Translations under genes and position numbers: made by a program
Source: an uncultured Collinsella sp.
GTDB taxonomy: Bacteria; Actinomycetota; Coriobacteriia; Coriobacteriales; Coriobacteriaceae
Direction: 5' to 3'
Length of the DNA: 8,628 nt
Assembly (NCBI GenBank): GCA_902495945.1
Contig: CABUZD010000072.1
Coordinates: forward strand, 1 to 8,628
In this document: positions 1-4,099 of the stretch, one piece after another
Numbering within the stretch: the first letter of the stretch is position 1
Layout of the letters: each line of letters begins with the position of its first letter
The notes under the pieces: generated by a model
Told to the model about the DNA's origin: nothing
Seen by the model: only the letters and a program-made list of their open reading frames with translations
Databases searched by the model: none

Positions 1-396
1 GACATCGCGGGAACCACGGTCCTTGCCATGGGCGGCGCCGCGAGCAACGACAGGCAGTATCGCAAGGAGGGGAGGAGCTGGTGGCCAGAGGAGATGCCGA
101 GTGAGGAGGAGATGGACCACTGCCGCGCCTCGCTCAACCGCGTAGGCTGGAGGGTCGATTGCGTTGTGACTCACGAGGCCCCTGCTGCCCTTGCTGAGGG
201 GTTGTGCCGGGAGCGCGGACGCGAGTATCGGGGCGACCGACTTCAGCGATTCCTTGCCGAGCTCGACGACCGGCTCGGCTACCGAGCCTGGTTCTTCGGC
301 CACTACCACGGTGACGAGTGGCGTGACGACAGGCACCGTCTGGTCTATCGAGACATCGTGCCGATCGAAAGTGCTGCGCCCGGTTCTCAGTTCTAG
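1..396 (+). CDS. Metallophosphoesterase, C-terminal part (5' end outside window)
   Basis: The frame is open to the left edge (first codons read D-I-A-G-T-T-V-L-A), so this is the 3' end of a longer gene; the ATG at 28 is internal. The visible 131 residues match the C-terminal part of calcineurin-like metallophosphoesterases. A 'MGGAASND' strand stands where these proteins have GGA-S-x-D, followed by 'SWWPEEMPSEEEMD', the core 'VDCVVTHEAP' with a metal-binding His, and 'FFGHYHGD', the terminal G-H-x-H metal motif. Family members hydrolyse phosphomono- or diesters with a two-metal centre; the substrate cannot be told from this part. The N-terminal D-x-H and GNHE motifs must lie upstream and are not seen. 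The TAG stop lies inside the left arm of a terminator hairpin. The gene faces a coiled-coil protein gene. It is probably cargo of the integrated element, but could be chromosomal if the element is short. Confidence 0.85.
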   Translation, partial: DIAGTTVLAMGGAASNDRQYRKEGRSWWPEEMPSEEEMDHCRASLNRVGWRVDCVVTHEAPAALAEGLCRERGREYRGDRLQRFLAELDDRLGYRAWFFGHYHGDEWRDDRHRLVYRDIVPIESAAPGSQF

Positions 397-431
397 AAAC
401 CCCCTAGAAATGCTCTAGGGGGTTTCTAGAA
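391..431. terminator. Symmetric bidirectional terminator between convergent genes
   Basis: This is a perfect 18-bp inverted repeat (391-408 and 414-431) with a 5-nt loop. The core is CCCCCTAGA/TCTAGGGGG flanked by AAA on the left and TTT on the right, so read from either strand a GC-rich stem is followed by TTTCT. It lies between the stop codons of the + gene (396) and the - gene (450) and contains the TAG of the former. No longer U-run follows on either strand, so termination efficiency is uncertain. Confidence 0.75.
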
Positions 432-449
432 AATTAGATGCTATGCGGC

Positions 450-1019
450 CTACTCGATCTTCATCTGGGTCATGACCTCGATCTTGGCCTCGGCCACGGC
501 CGCCCGCTGTTCGGCTACAGCAAGGCGGTCCTTGAGGGCGGCGACCTCGGCCATCAGGTCGCGCTGGGCCAGAAGCGCATCGCTCAGCTCAGCCTGGGCT
601 TTCAACGCGGCGTCACGCTCGCCGCGCAGCCGCTCGATCTCATCGACCATGGTCTCAGCCTCGGCGTGGAGCTGGACGACCTGCCTGTCGAGCTCCCTGG
701 CATCGGCGAGATATCTGACGCTCGCGGCGTGGAGCTCGTTGTTCTCGAGCTCGAGGCTCGCGGTATCGAGCTCGAACTTCTCCTCGATAAAGGCGACCCG
801 CTCATTGCAGTCGGCCTCAAGTCTTTCGTTCCGGTCTCTCGCCTCGACGAGCTTGCGGTTGAATTCGTCGAGCTGGGCCCTGAGCAACGCGTTCTCGGTC
901 CTGAGGTCGCCCGTCTCGTGCAGCAGCTTCTCCCGCCACGTCGCCTCGATCCGCTCGGCGGCCTCATCGAGGACGGACTTCACGCCGTAGATCTCCCTGA
1001 TTTTCTTCTCGTTTGCCAT
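450..1019 (-). CDS. Coiled-coil protein of unknown function
   Basis: This encodes a 189-residue protein that I do not recognise. From about residue 10 to the C-terminus it is rich in Glu, Ala, Leu, Arg and Asp with heptad-like leucine spacing (for example 'ENALLRAQLDEFNRKLVEARDRN' and 'DEIERLRGERDAALKAQAEL'), with almost no Pro or Gly. A long parallel coiled coil or rod-shaped oligomer is therefore expected. There is no signal peptide and no membrane segment, so it should be cytoplasmic. The ATG at 1019 is preferred because GGAG lies 9 nt upstream; an in-frame TTG at 1034 would add five residues. Base composition is GC-rich like the preceding metallophosphoesterase and unlike the AT-richer integration genes to the right. 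It could be a structural or scaffolding protein of the mobile element, or an accessory to an unseen system further left. No catalytic domain is visible. Confidence 0.8.
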   Translation of the reverse strand: MANEKKIREIYGVKSVLDEAAERIEATWREKLLHETGDLRTENALLRAQLDEFNRKLVEARDRNERLEADCNERVAFIEEKFELDTASLELENNELHAASVRYLADARELDRQVVQLHAEAETMVDEIERLRGERDAALKAQAELSDALLAQRDLMAEVAALKDRLAVAEQRAAVAEAKIEVMTQMKIE

Positions 1020-1028
1020 GGTGCGGCA

Positions 1029-1097
1029 CTCCAATCAACAACGGGCATGGCTCCGCCATGCCATATGGCTGGGAACAATGCACGGCCGCTGTTGATT
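1029..1097 (-). promoter_or_regulatory. Structured 5' leader ending at the RBS of the coiled-coil gene
   Basis: On the minus-strand transcript, AATCAACAGCGG (1097-1086) can pair with CCGTTGTTGATT (1044-1033) over 12 bp including one G.U pair. The very next bases are the GGAG ribosome binding site (1032-1029). Inside lies a second perfect hairpin, GGCATGGC/GCCATGCC (1062-1055 with 1051-1044, 3-nt loop), whose last base overlaps the outer stem, so the two may compete. This could regulate translation or bind a protein. No promoter could be recognised upstream, and no known riboswitch class is matched. Confidence 0.45.
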
Positions 1098-1142
1098 TGT
1101 GTTCGCCCTGCGATCGGTGAGTTCTAAAAGGCGTCTCAAGTC

Positions 1143-1430
1143 ATGCGTTCACGCAGGTTTTCGGTTGGAGAAATACCGCACGTTTTCATGGTAACACGTG
1201 CCTTAAAGAACGGGCGGCCATATCGATTCGTTGTAAATAGCGTCTACGACGTGTTGGTGGCAGGAGGTGAGGGCGTTAAAGATGTCGAGAATGATTGTGG
1301 GAGTATTTTAGATACAGGCATGAGAAAGGGTCGAATCGAAGTGTCTGGCCGGACGCCAATTGTCCGGGAACTGTTTCGGTTCGACCCTGCTTCATTTTAC
1401 ATCCGCGGCATGTTCTTGTGGGCATCCTGA
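1143..1430 (+). CDS. Doubtful small hypothetical ORF
   Basis: This is a 95-codon open frame in an otherwise empty stretch between two minus-strand genes (1020-1471). No domain is recognised: the product mixes basic and hydrophobic residues ('VTRALKNGRPYRFVVNSVYDVLVAGGEG'). Third-position base use shows no clear bias, and the best upstream purine run (AAAAGG, about 11 nt before the ATG) is a poor ribosome binding site. No longer frame competes on the minus strand here, which is the main reason to list it. It may be a decayed gene or simply non-coding DNA at the edge of the AT-rich segment. If it is not a gene, I see nothing else in 1100-1430. Confidence 0.25.
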   Translation: MRSRRFSVGEIPHVFMVTRALKNGRPYRFVVNSVYDVLVAGGEGVKDVENDCGSILDTGMRKGRIEVSGRTPIVRELFRFDPASFYIRGMFLWAS

Positions 1431-1435
1431 CGGTG

Positions 1436-1463
1436 ACCGACTCTCACGACCTCGATAGTCGGT
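1436..1463 (+). terminator. Weak hairpin between convergent ORF ends
   Basis: A perfect 7-bp stem ACCGACT/AGTCGGT (1436-1442 and 1457-1463) with a 14-nt loop is followed on the + strand by TTTGTGGG. It sits between the possible + ORF ending at 1430 and the - gene ending at 1472. The stem is short and the U-tract poor, so this is a tentative terminator. Confidence 0.3.
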
Positions 1464-1471
1464 TTGTGGGC

Positions 1472-1858
1472 TTAAAGTTTCGGAGGCTCCCAAGCGTTTT
1501 CAATCGCGGCGCGGTAGATTGCGGCGTAATTAAGCATCCAGCTGCCATCACCAACTTTTTGAATATACCCCTTATCCTTCAGAGAGGTATAGGCCCGGGA
1601 TATCGTGTTCTTACTCAGGCGGTAGTGATCCTCAATCCATTTGCTTTTAGCGCAGAAGCCCATGGGCCGTTTGTTTTTGGAAGGTTTTCCAAACTTCCAT
1701 ACAAGGCCGAGGATGAGACGCTCGGCGGCAACGGTGGTGACGCAGCACGCCCACTCGGGCACTGAAATAAAAATAGCCTTATCCATTTTTCCCGTAATCT
1801 CTCGTTGCTCAGTAGCATCATCGCTAAATATGTCGGAAATCGACGGAAGCTCGCTCAT
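1472..1858 (-). CDS. Winged-helix DNA-binding protein of the integrated element
   Basis: This encodes a 128-residue protein. Residues about 70-104 ('AKSKWIEDHYRLSKNTISRAYTSLKDKGYIQKVGDG') form a winged helix-turn-helix: a helix, a recognition helix in 'SKNTISRAYTSLKDKG' and a wing in 'YIQKVGDGSW'. Comparable helices are seen in GntR-like regulators and in small replication or control proteins of mobile elements. The N-terminal 25 residues are acidic and probably flexible. The start at 1858 has AGGTGG 5 nt upstream; a GTG at 1867 would add three residues. The AGGTGG overlaps the TAG stop of the preceding excisionase-like gene, with only 9 nt between stop and start, so the two are almost certainly co-transcribed and translationally coupled. 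A role in controlling excision or element replication is inferred from context only. Confidence 0.75.
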   Translation of the reverse strand: MSELPSISDIFSDDATEQREITGKMDKAIFISVPEWACCVTTVAAERLILGLVWKFGKPSKNKRPMGFCAKSKWIEDHYRLSKNTISRAYTSLKDKGYIQKVGDGSWMLNYAAIYRAAIENAWEPPKL

Positions 1859-1867
1859 GTTTACCAC

Positions 1868-2113
1868 CTAATCAAGGTGGGCGGTACGACCTTCAAGCTG
1901 CTTGAAAAGCTCGTAGAACGAGCTTTCAAACATGTAATTAGAGCGATGGATCTGGATGAGCTTGCCGGACTCTCGCATAAACTTGCGTGCGGTGTTTTCG
2001 CTCCAGCCAGTGAGTTCGCGGATATCGTTAACGCGGAGCAACCGATCGCACCGAGCGGCACCAGTGGGGAAAGTCGGTGTGGACGCCTGAGTGCTAATCT
2101 TTGGAGTAGCCAT
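1868..2113 (-). CDS. Excisionase-like small HTH protein
   Basis: This encodes an 81-residue protein. After a flexible Thr/Pro/Ser-rich N-terminus (1-22), residues about 26-74 ('LLRVNDIRELTGWSENTARKF...FESSFYELFKQL') fit the small winged-HTH fold of excisionases and MerR/AlpA-like proteins: helix, turn, recognition helix, wing ending in a polar strand, final helix. Such proteins bind and bend DNA near attachment sites and steer a tyrosine recombinase towards excision, often also regulating integrase transcription. AGGA lies 9 nt before the ATG. It is followed by the winged-helix gene at 1858 and preceded, 218 bp upstream on the same strand, by the integrase gene. The family assignment rests on pattern and position; a plain transcription regulator is the main alternative. 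Confidence 0.75.
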   Translation of the reverse strand: MATPKISTQASTPTFPTGAARCDRLLRVNDIRELTGWSENTARKFMRESGKLIQIHRSNYMFESSFYELFKQLEGRTAHLD

Positions 2114-2135
2114 GATGAGCTATCCTTTCAATGAG

Positions 2136-2187
2136 GGCCCTCCCTGTGCTTGTAAGACGTACCAGGTTCATAAGCACTTGGGGGGCC
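2136..2187 (-). promoter_or_regulatory. Long imperfect hairpin in the leader of the excisionase-like gene
   Basis: Two 16-nt arms (2136-2151 and 2172-2187) are complementary at 13 of 16 positions, with a perfect GTGCTT/AAGCAC inner part, a GGCCC/GGGCC base and a 20-nt loop. The hairpin ends about 22 nt before the start codon of the excisionase-like gene (2113). It could be an attenuator, a protein-binding RNA, or a DNA site for a recombination protein. There is no U-run after it, so it is not a simple terminator. Confidence 0.45.
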
Positions 2188-2225
2188 GGTTTCTATGACT
2201 ACATGCGTAGCCATCTGACAGCTTT

Positions 2226-2254
2226 AGCATGTATTAAAACTCATTAGATGTCAA
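2226..2254 (-). promoter_or_regulatory. Possible promoter (perfect -35) for the excisionase operon
   Basis: The minus strand carries a consensus TTGACA at 2254-2249. The -10 candidates, CATGCT after 17 nt or TACATG after 15 nt, are weak. It would start transcription just in front of the imperfect leader hairpin. It may act with, or instead of, the TATAAT box at 2290-2285. Confidence 0.35.
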
Positions 2255-2279
2255 TCAAATAAAGCATCTACCTGCGGAA

Positions 2280-2297
2280 ACGGTATTATAGTACCGT
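2280..2297 (-). promoter_or_regulatory. Near-perfect palindrome over a TATAAT box (promoter/operator)
   Basis: The 18-bp sequence ACGGTATTATAGTACCGT is symmetric at all but one pair of positions (16 of 18). Read on the minus strand it contains TATAAT (2290-2285), a perfect -10 box. No good -35 is seen; AT-rich TTTATT lies 17 nt upstream. A dimeric repressor bound here would block transcription of the excisionase-like and winged-helix genes; one of these two HTH products is an obvious candidate for autorepression. The site lies between the end of the integrase gene (2332) and the excisionase-like gene. Confidence 0.5.
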
Positions 2298-2331
2298 AAT
2301 ATTATGAAATAAACGATGAATGAAAAACATG

Positions 2332-3579
2332 CTATTTCTCGCTTCTCTGTATATAGGCGTTGATGAAGGCTTCGTAGCCTTTAACTGCTTTTATTTCTGA
2401 TTGTTGAACGAGGCTTGTATACGTTTTGAGCGTGATATTGGGGTCCGCGTGGCCAAGAATACCTTGCACGCTTCTAACGTCCGATCCGTTCGCCAGCATA
2501 AAAGTGCTTACACAATGCCTGAGCTGATGCGGGCAGATGCCCTTATATAGTTTTCCGCCAGTCGAATTGTTCGGCTCATAGATTCCAAGATTGCAGCTAA
2601 CTGCGAAATCGCGAAACCAATGGTTGAAGATGTAGTTTTTCATGTGACAGACAGTAGGGATCCCTTGCTCGACAGCAATATCGCTAATGATGGGAGTGCT
2701 GCCAGTCTGGGACAGCCCCAGAGAGGCCAGGAGCTCTTTTTGTATGGCTGACCATGATTGAAGACGTTCGGCCAAGGTTTCTCCAACGGGAATTTTGCGT
2801 TGGCTTTCTTGTGACTTGGGTGCCCTCAGTTCATGGTCGTTGGTGTACTGCCTGTCAATTTTCAAGGTTTTATTGGCAGGGTCCCAATCGCGCCATTCGA
2901 GGCCCAGCATCTCGCCTTTCCGCATACCCGTATACACTAGTACTAGTGTACCAACAGCTTCGGCGGTGAGCTCAATGTGTTGAAGACGTGTGCATAGGGT
3001 AGCTACTTGGTCGATTGTCAGTGATTCTCTTTTGTTGCGTGGTCTGCGAACATGAACGGTAGCGCAGGGGTTTCGGTCAATTATTCTCTTTGCGACTGCA
3101 TTCGACAAAATCTGACGCAGTTTCGCATTGATTCGTACAAGCTCTGATGGTTTGTATTTTCCCGTACGACGAGCTTCGGCATATGTTTCTTCGATTAGAT
3201 CGGGAGTTAGCCCCTCAATTGTCTGAAACGCACCGAATAGGTCTTCGATATGCCTGCAATCGTACGCTTCTCTTTCATAGCTCGTTGGCGCAAGCTCGGT
3301 GTCCCTATTTTCATGAAAGGCCCAGCAGTAGGACGCAAGCAAAGTGGGCTTTTTAGTTTTAGTGATCGTGCCAGAGGAGTTGATTTCAGCCAGCTTGGCC
3401 TGCATTGCAGCCTTAGCTTCTGTTTTAGTCTTGCAACGAACTGTATAAGTTGGGGATCGTTTGTAGCGCCCCGTCTTAGGGTCCTTGACTCCAAGGGAAA
3501 AATAATAGCGATAGGTGTTAGGTGATCTCTTGTCTTTCCAACACGTGCCTCTTCCGCTAATTAGTGGCTGTTCTGACAT
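2332..3579 (-). CDS. Tyrosine recombinase / integrase
   Basis: This is a full-length 415-residue site-specific recombinase that integrates and excises the element. Residues 1-70 form an arm-type DNA-binding region ('YRYYFSLGVKDPKTGRYKRS'). Residues about 78-172 are the SAM-like core-binding domain, and about 185-400 the catalytic domain. All active-site residues are present: R220 (TGMRKGEML), K255 (APKSQESQRK), H351 and R354 (HQLRH), H377 (LGHAD) and the nucleophile Y387 (KTYTSL). The architecture is that of Tn916/phage-type integrases. The start is supported by GGAG 7 nt before the ATG. The gene reads away from the attachment site, which lies about 190 bp upstream, the usual placement at an element end. 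Its codons are clearly AT-richer than the kinase and cell-wall genes to the right, which fits horizontal acquisition. Nothing suggests inactivation. Confidence 0.95.
   Translation of the reverse strand: MSEQPLISGRGTCWKDKRSPNTYRYYFSLGVKDPKTGRYKRSPTYTVRCKTKTEAKAAMQAKLAEINSSGTITKTKKPTLLASYCWAFHENRDTELAPTSYEREAYDCRHIEDLFGAFQTIEGLTPDLIEETYAEARRTGKYKPSELVRINAKLRQILSNAVAKRIIDRNPCATVHVRRPRNKRESLTIDQVATLCTRLQHIELTAEAVGTLVLVYTGMRKGEMLGLEWRDWDPANKTLKIDRQYTNDHELRAPKSQESQRKIPVGETLAERLQSWSAIQKELLASLGLSQTGSTPIISDIAVEQGIPTVCHMKNYIFNHWFRDFAVSCNLGIYEPNNSTGGKLYKGICPHQLRHCVSTFMLANGSDVRSVQGILGHADPNITLKTYTSLVQQSEIKAVKGYEAFINAYIQRSEK
2933..2950. repeat. Perfect 18-bp palindrome inside the integrase gene
   Basis: TACACTAGTACTAGTGTA is a perfect palindrome. 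It falls in the codons for L-V-L-V-Y just before the catalytic Arg motif, so it may come only from a repeated Leu-Val codon pattern. A binding site for an element protein is possible but has no other support. Confidence 0.35.
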
Positions 3580-3720
3580 CTTTGCGCTCCGTTTCTTTGA
3601 ATAGTTTTCAACAATTCATTGAGTGCAGTTTAGCTAAAGCTGTTAGTAATATGTTTGTAAAAGCGTAGGCGCAGCTACCGGAGGCAAAAGACACAAACTG
3701 CTATGTTTATCTGCGGTTAT

Positions 3721-3746
3721 ATGATGTTCAATGATGCTTGATGAAT
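3721..3746 (+). repeat. Three ATGA(T)-start direct repeats at 10-bp spacing near the att core
   Basis: The 10-mers ATGATGTTCA, ATGATGCTTG and ATGAATGGTA start at 3721, 3731 and 3741, one DNA helical turn apart. They lie 25-50 bp inside the element next to the recombination core. Integrases and excisionases bind short, helically phased direct repeats in this position. The rest of 3580-3770 holds only small inverted repeats (TTGAA-5-TTCAA at 3597-3611; TTTAGCTAAA at 3629-3638) and no gene; no clear integrase promoter was recognised. Confidence 0.4.
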
Positions 3747-3770
3747 GGTAGGGGGTAGCATTAAATCATA

Positions 3771-3816
3771 TCTCCTAAAGCGGGTGTCGACGGTTCGAAT
3801 CCGCCCGGGGGCACCA
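3771..3816 (+). other. Attachment site: 3' half of tRNA-Arg(CCU), copy A
   Basis: This reads as a tRNA from the anticodon loop to the 3' end: loop CTCCTAA (anticodon CCT at 3774-3776), 3' anticodon stem AGCGG, variable loop GTGTC, T arm GACGG-TTCGAAT-CCGCC (one A-C mismatch), 3' acceptor strand CGGGGGC, discriminator A and encoded CCA (3814-3816). The bases before it (ATTAAATCATAT) cannot form the 5' anticodon stem (CCGCT expected), and no GCCCCCG acceptor strand or D arm precedes it. The tRNA is therefore cut exactly in the anticodon loop, a classic crossover point for tyrosine recombinases. The functional tRNA would be rebuilt at the far end of the element, outside the window. Confidence 0.75.
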
Positions 3817-3825
3817 GGGAATATG

Positions 3826-3858
3826 ACGGCGTCGCGAGAGCGGCGCCGTTTCTGGTTT
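3826..3858 (+). terminator. Terminator-like hairpin after tRNA copy A
   Basis: A 10-bp stem (ACGGCGTCGC 3826-3835, GCGGCGCCGT 3840-3849, one G.T pair) with a GAGA tetraloop is followed by TTCTGGTTT. It lies 10 nt after the CCA of copy A and looks like the native tRNA terminator. Confidence 0.65.
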
Positions 3859-3859
3859 G

Positions 3860-3896
3860 TGGGAGCTGCCGGCGGATTCGGACCGTCGACACCCGC
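3860..3896 (-). pseudogene. Inverted tRNA 3'-half relic (copy B)
   Basis: The 26 bases at 3871-3896 are the reverse complement of 3780-3805 in copy A with one difference (T-loop position: T in A, C in B), giving a 26-bp inverted repeat 65 bp apart. Read on the minus strand, the T arm GACGG-TCCGAAT-CCGCC is followed by exactly seven bases (GGCAGCT), one base (C) and CCA at 3862-3860, as in a tRNA 3' end, but with a different acceptor strand from copy A. In front of it TTGGTGA sits where the anticodon loop should be, which would read GGU (Thr), yet no 5' stem or D arm is present. It may be a relic of another tRNA or a recombinant product; the acceptor fit could be chance. Confidence 0.5.
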
Positions 3897-3926
3897 GTCA
3901 CCAATTTCCCCGCGGGGGGGGGAGTT

Positions 3927-3950
3927 TTCGAATCCGCCCGGGGGCACCAG
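3927..3950 (+). repeat. Second direct copy of the tRNA 3' end (copy C)
   Basis: These 24 bases repeat 3794-3817 exactly: T loop, 3' T stem, acceptor strand CGGGGGC, A, CCA and G. Upstream, the sequence is a CCCCGCGGGG palindrome running into nine G (3908-3922) and GAGTT, which cannot form the T stem. The copy is therefore truncated within the T arm and cannot be a tRNA. It marks either a second attachment-site remnant or the original chromosomal tRNA end. Confidence 0.7.
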
Positions 3951-3959
3951 AAATTTGCC

Positions 3960-3996
3960 GAGCCCGGTACCGCTTCGGTGCCGGGCTCTTCTGGTT
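3960..3996 (+). terminator. Terminator hairpin after tRNA copy C
   Basis: A 13-bp stem (GAGCCCGGTACCG 3960-3972, CGGTGCCGGGCTC 3976-3988, one T.G pair) with a CTT loop is followed by TTCTGGTT. The bases CCAGAA at the end of copy C can also pair with TTCTGG after the stem, extending it. Position and form match a tRNA gene terminator. Confidence 0.7.
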
Positions 3997-4006
3997 CATA
4001 CCATGT

Positions 4007-4047
4007 CAAAAACGAAGCGCCCGCTTACTGGGGGAGCAAGCGGGCGC
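4007..4047 (-). terminator. Rho-independent terminator of the kinase gene
   Basis: A perfect 10-bp stem GCGCCCGCTT/AAGCGGGCGC (4017-4026 and 4038-4047) with an 11-nt loop is followed on the minus strand by TTCGTTTTTG. It lies about 50 nt downstream of the kinase stop codon and marks the end of the chromosomal operon before the tRNA site. Confidence 0.85.
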
Positions 4048-4099
4048 CTGTGAGCGAATATGTTTGCGGCGAGAGCCGTAATGAGCGGTGAGGTGGCGA

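Larger units (their letters stand above)
1..3816. mobile_element. Right-hand part of an element integrated in tRNA-Arg(CCU)
   Basis: An intact tyrosine recombinase, an excisionase-like protein and a winged-helix regulator lie next to a tRNA gene cut at its anticodon loop. Base composition changes sharply from AT-rich (about 1140-3770) to GC-rich chromosomal genes on the right. The left end is not visible: no second copy of the tRNA sequence is found in 1-3770, so the element should extend beyond position 1 and the GC-rich genes at 1-1019 would be its cargo. An alternative is that the true left end has decayed near 1100, where composition also changes. No conjugation, phage structural or replication genes are visible, so the type (ICE, IME, prophage or satellite) is undetermined. 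Confidence 0.6.

Noticed and set aside
438..1127. Long + strand frame opposite the coiled-coil gene
   Set aside because: It mirrors the minus-strand gene codon for codon (Leu/Val/Glu-rich shadow), lacks a ribosome binding site and would run through the terminator-side convergent arrangement.
1295..1765. 156-codon + strand frame
   Set aside because: It overlaps the minus-strand winged-helix gene, which has a recognisable fold, coupled start and good ribosome binding site; the + frame has none of these.
2315..2322. GATGAATG shared with 3740-3747 as a paired recombinase site
   Set aside because: An eight-base match in AT-rich DNA is easily due to chance, and the first copy stands alone without phased neighbours.
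3927..3950. Copy C as a functional tRNA gene end
   Set aside because: No T stem partner, anticodon arm or 5' acceptor strand precedes it; only the last 24 bases match.
3717..4053. Small ORFs on both strands over the junction (products with 'GGFEPSTPALGD' and 'APGRIRTVDT')
   Set aside because: These are the well-known false translations of tRNA sequence and its antisense, not proteins.
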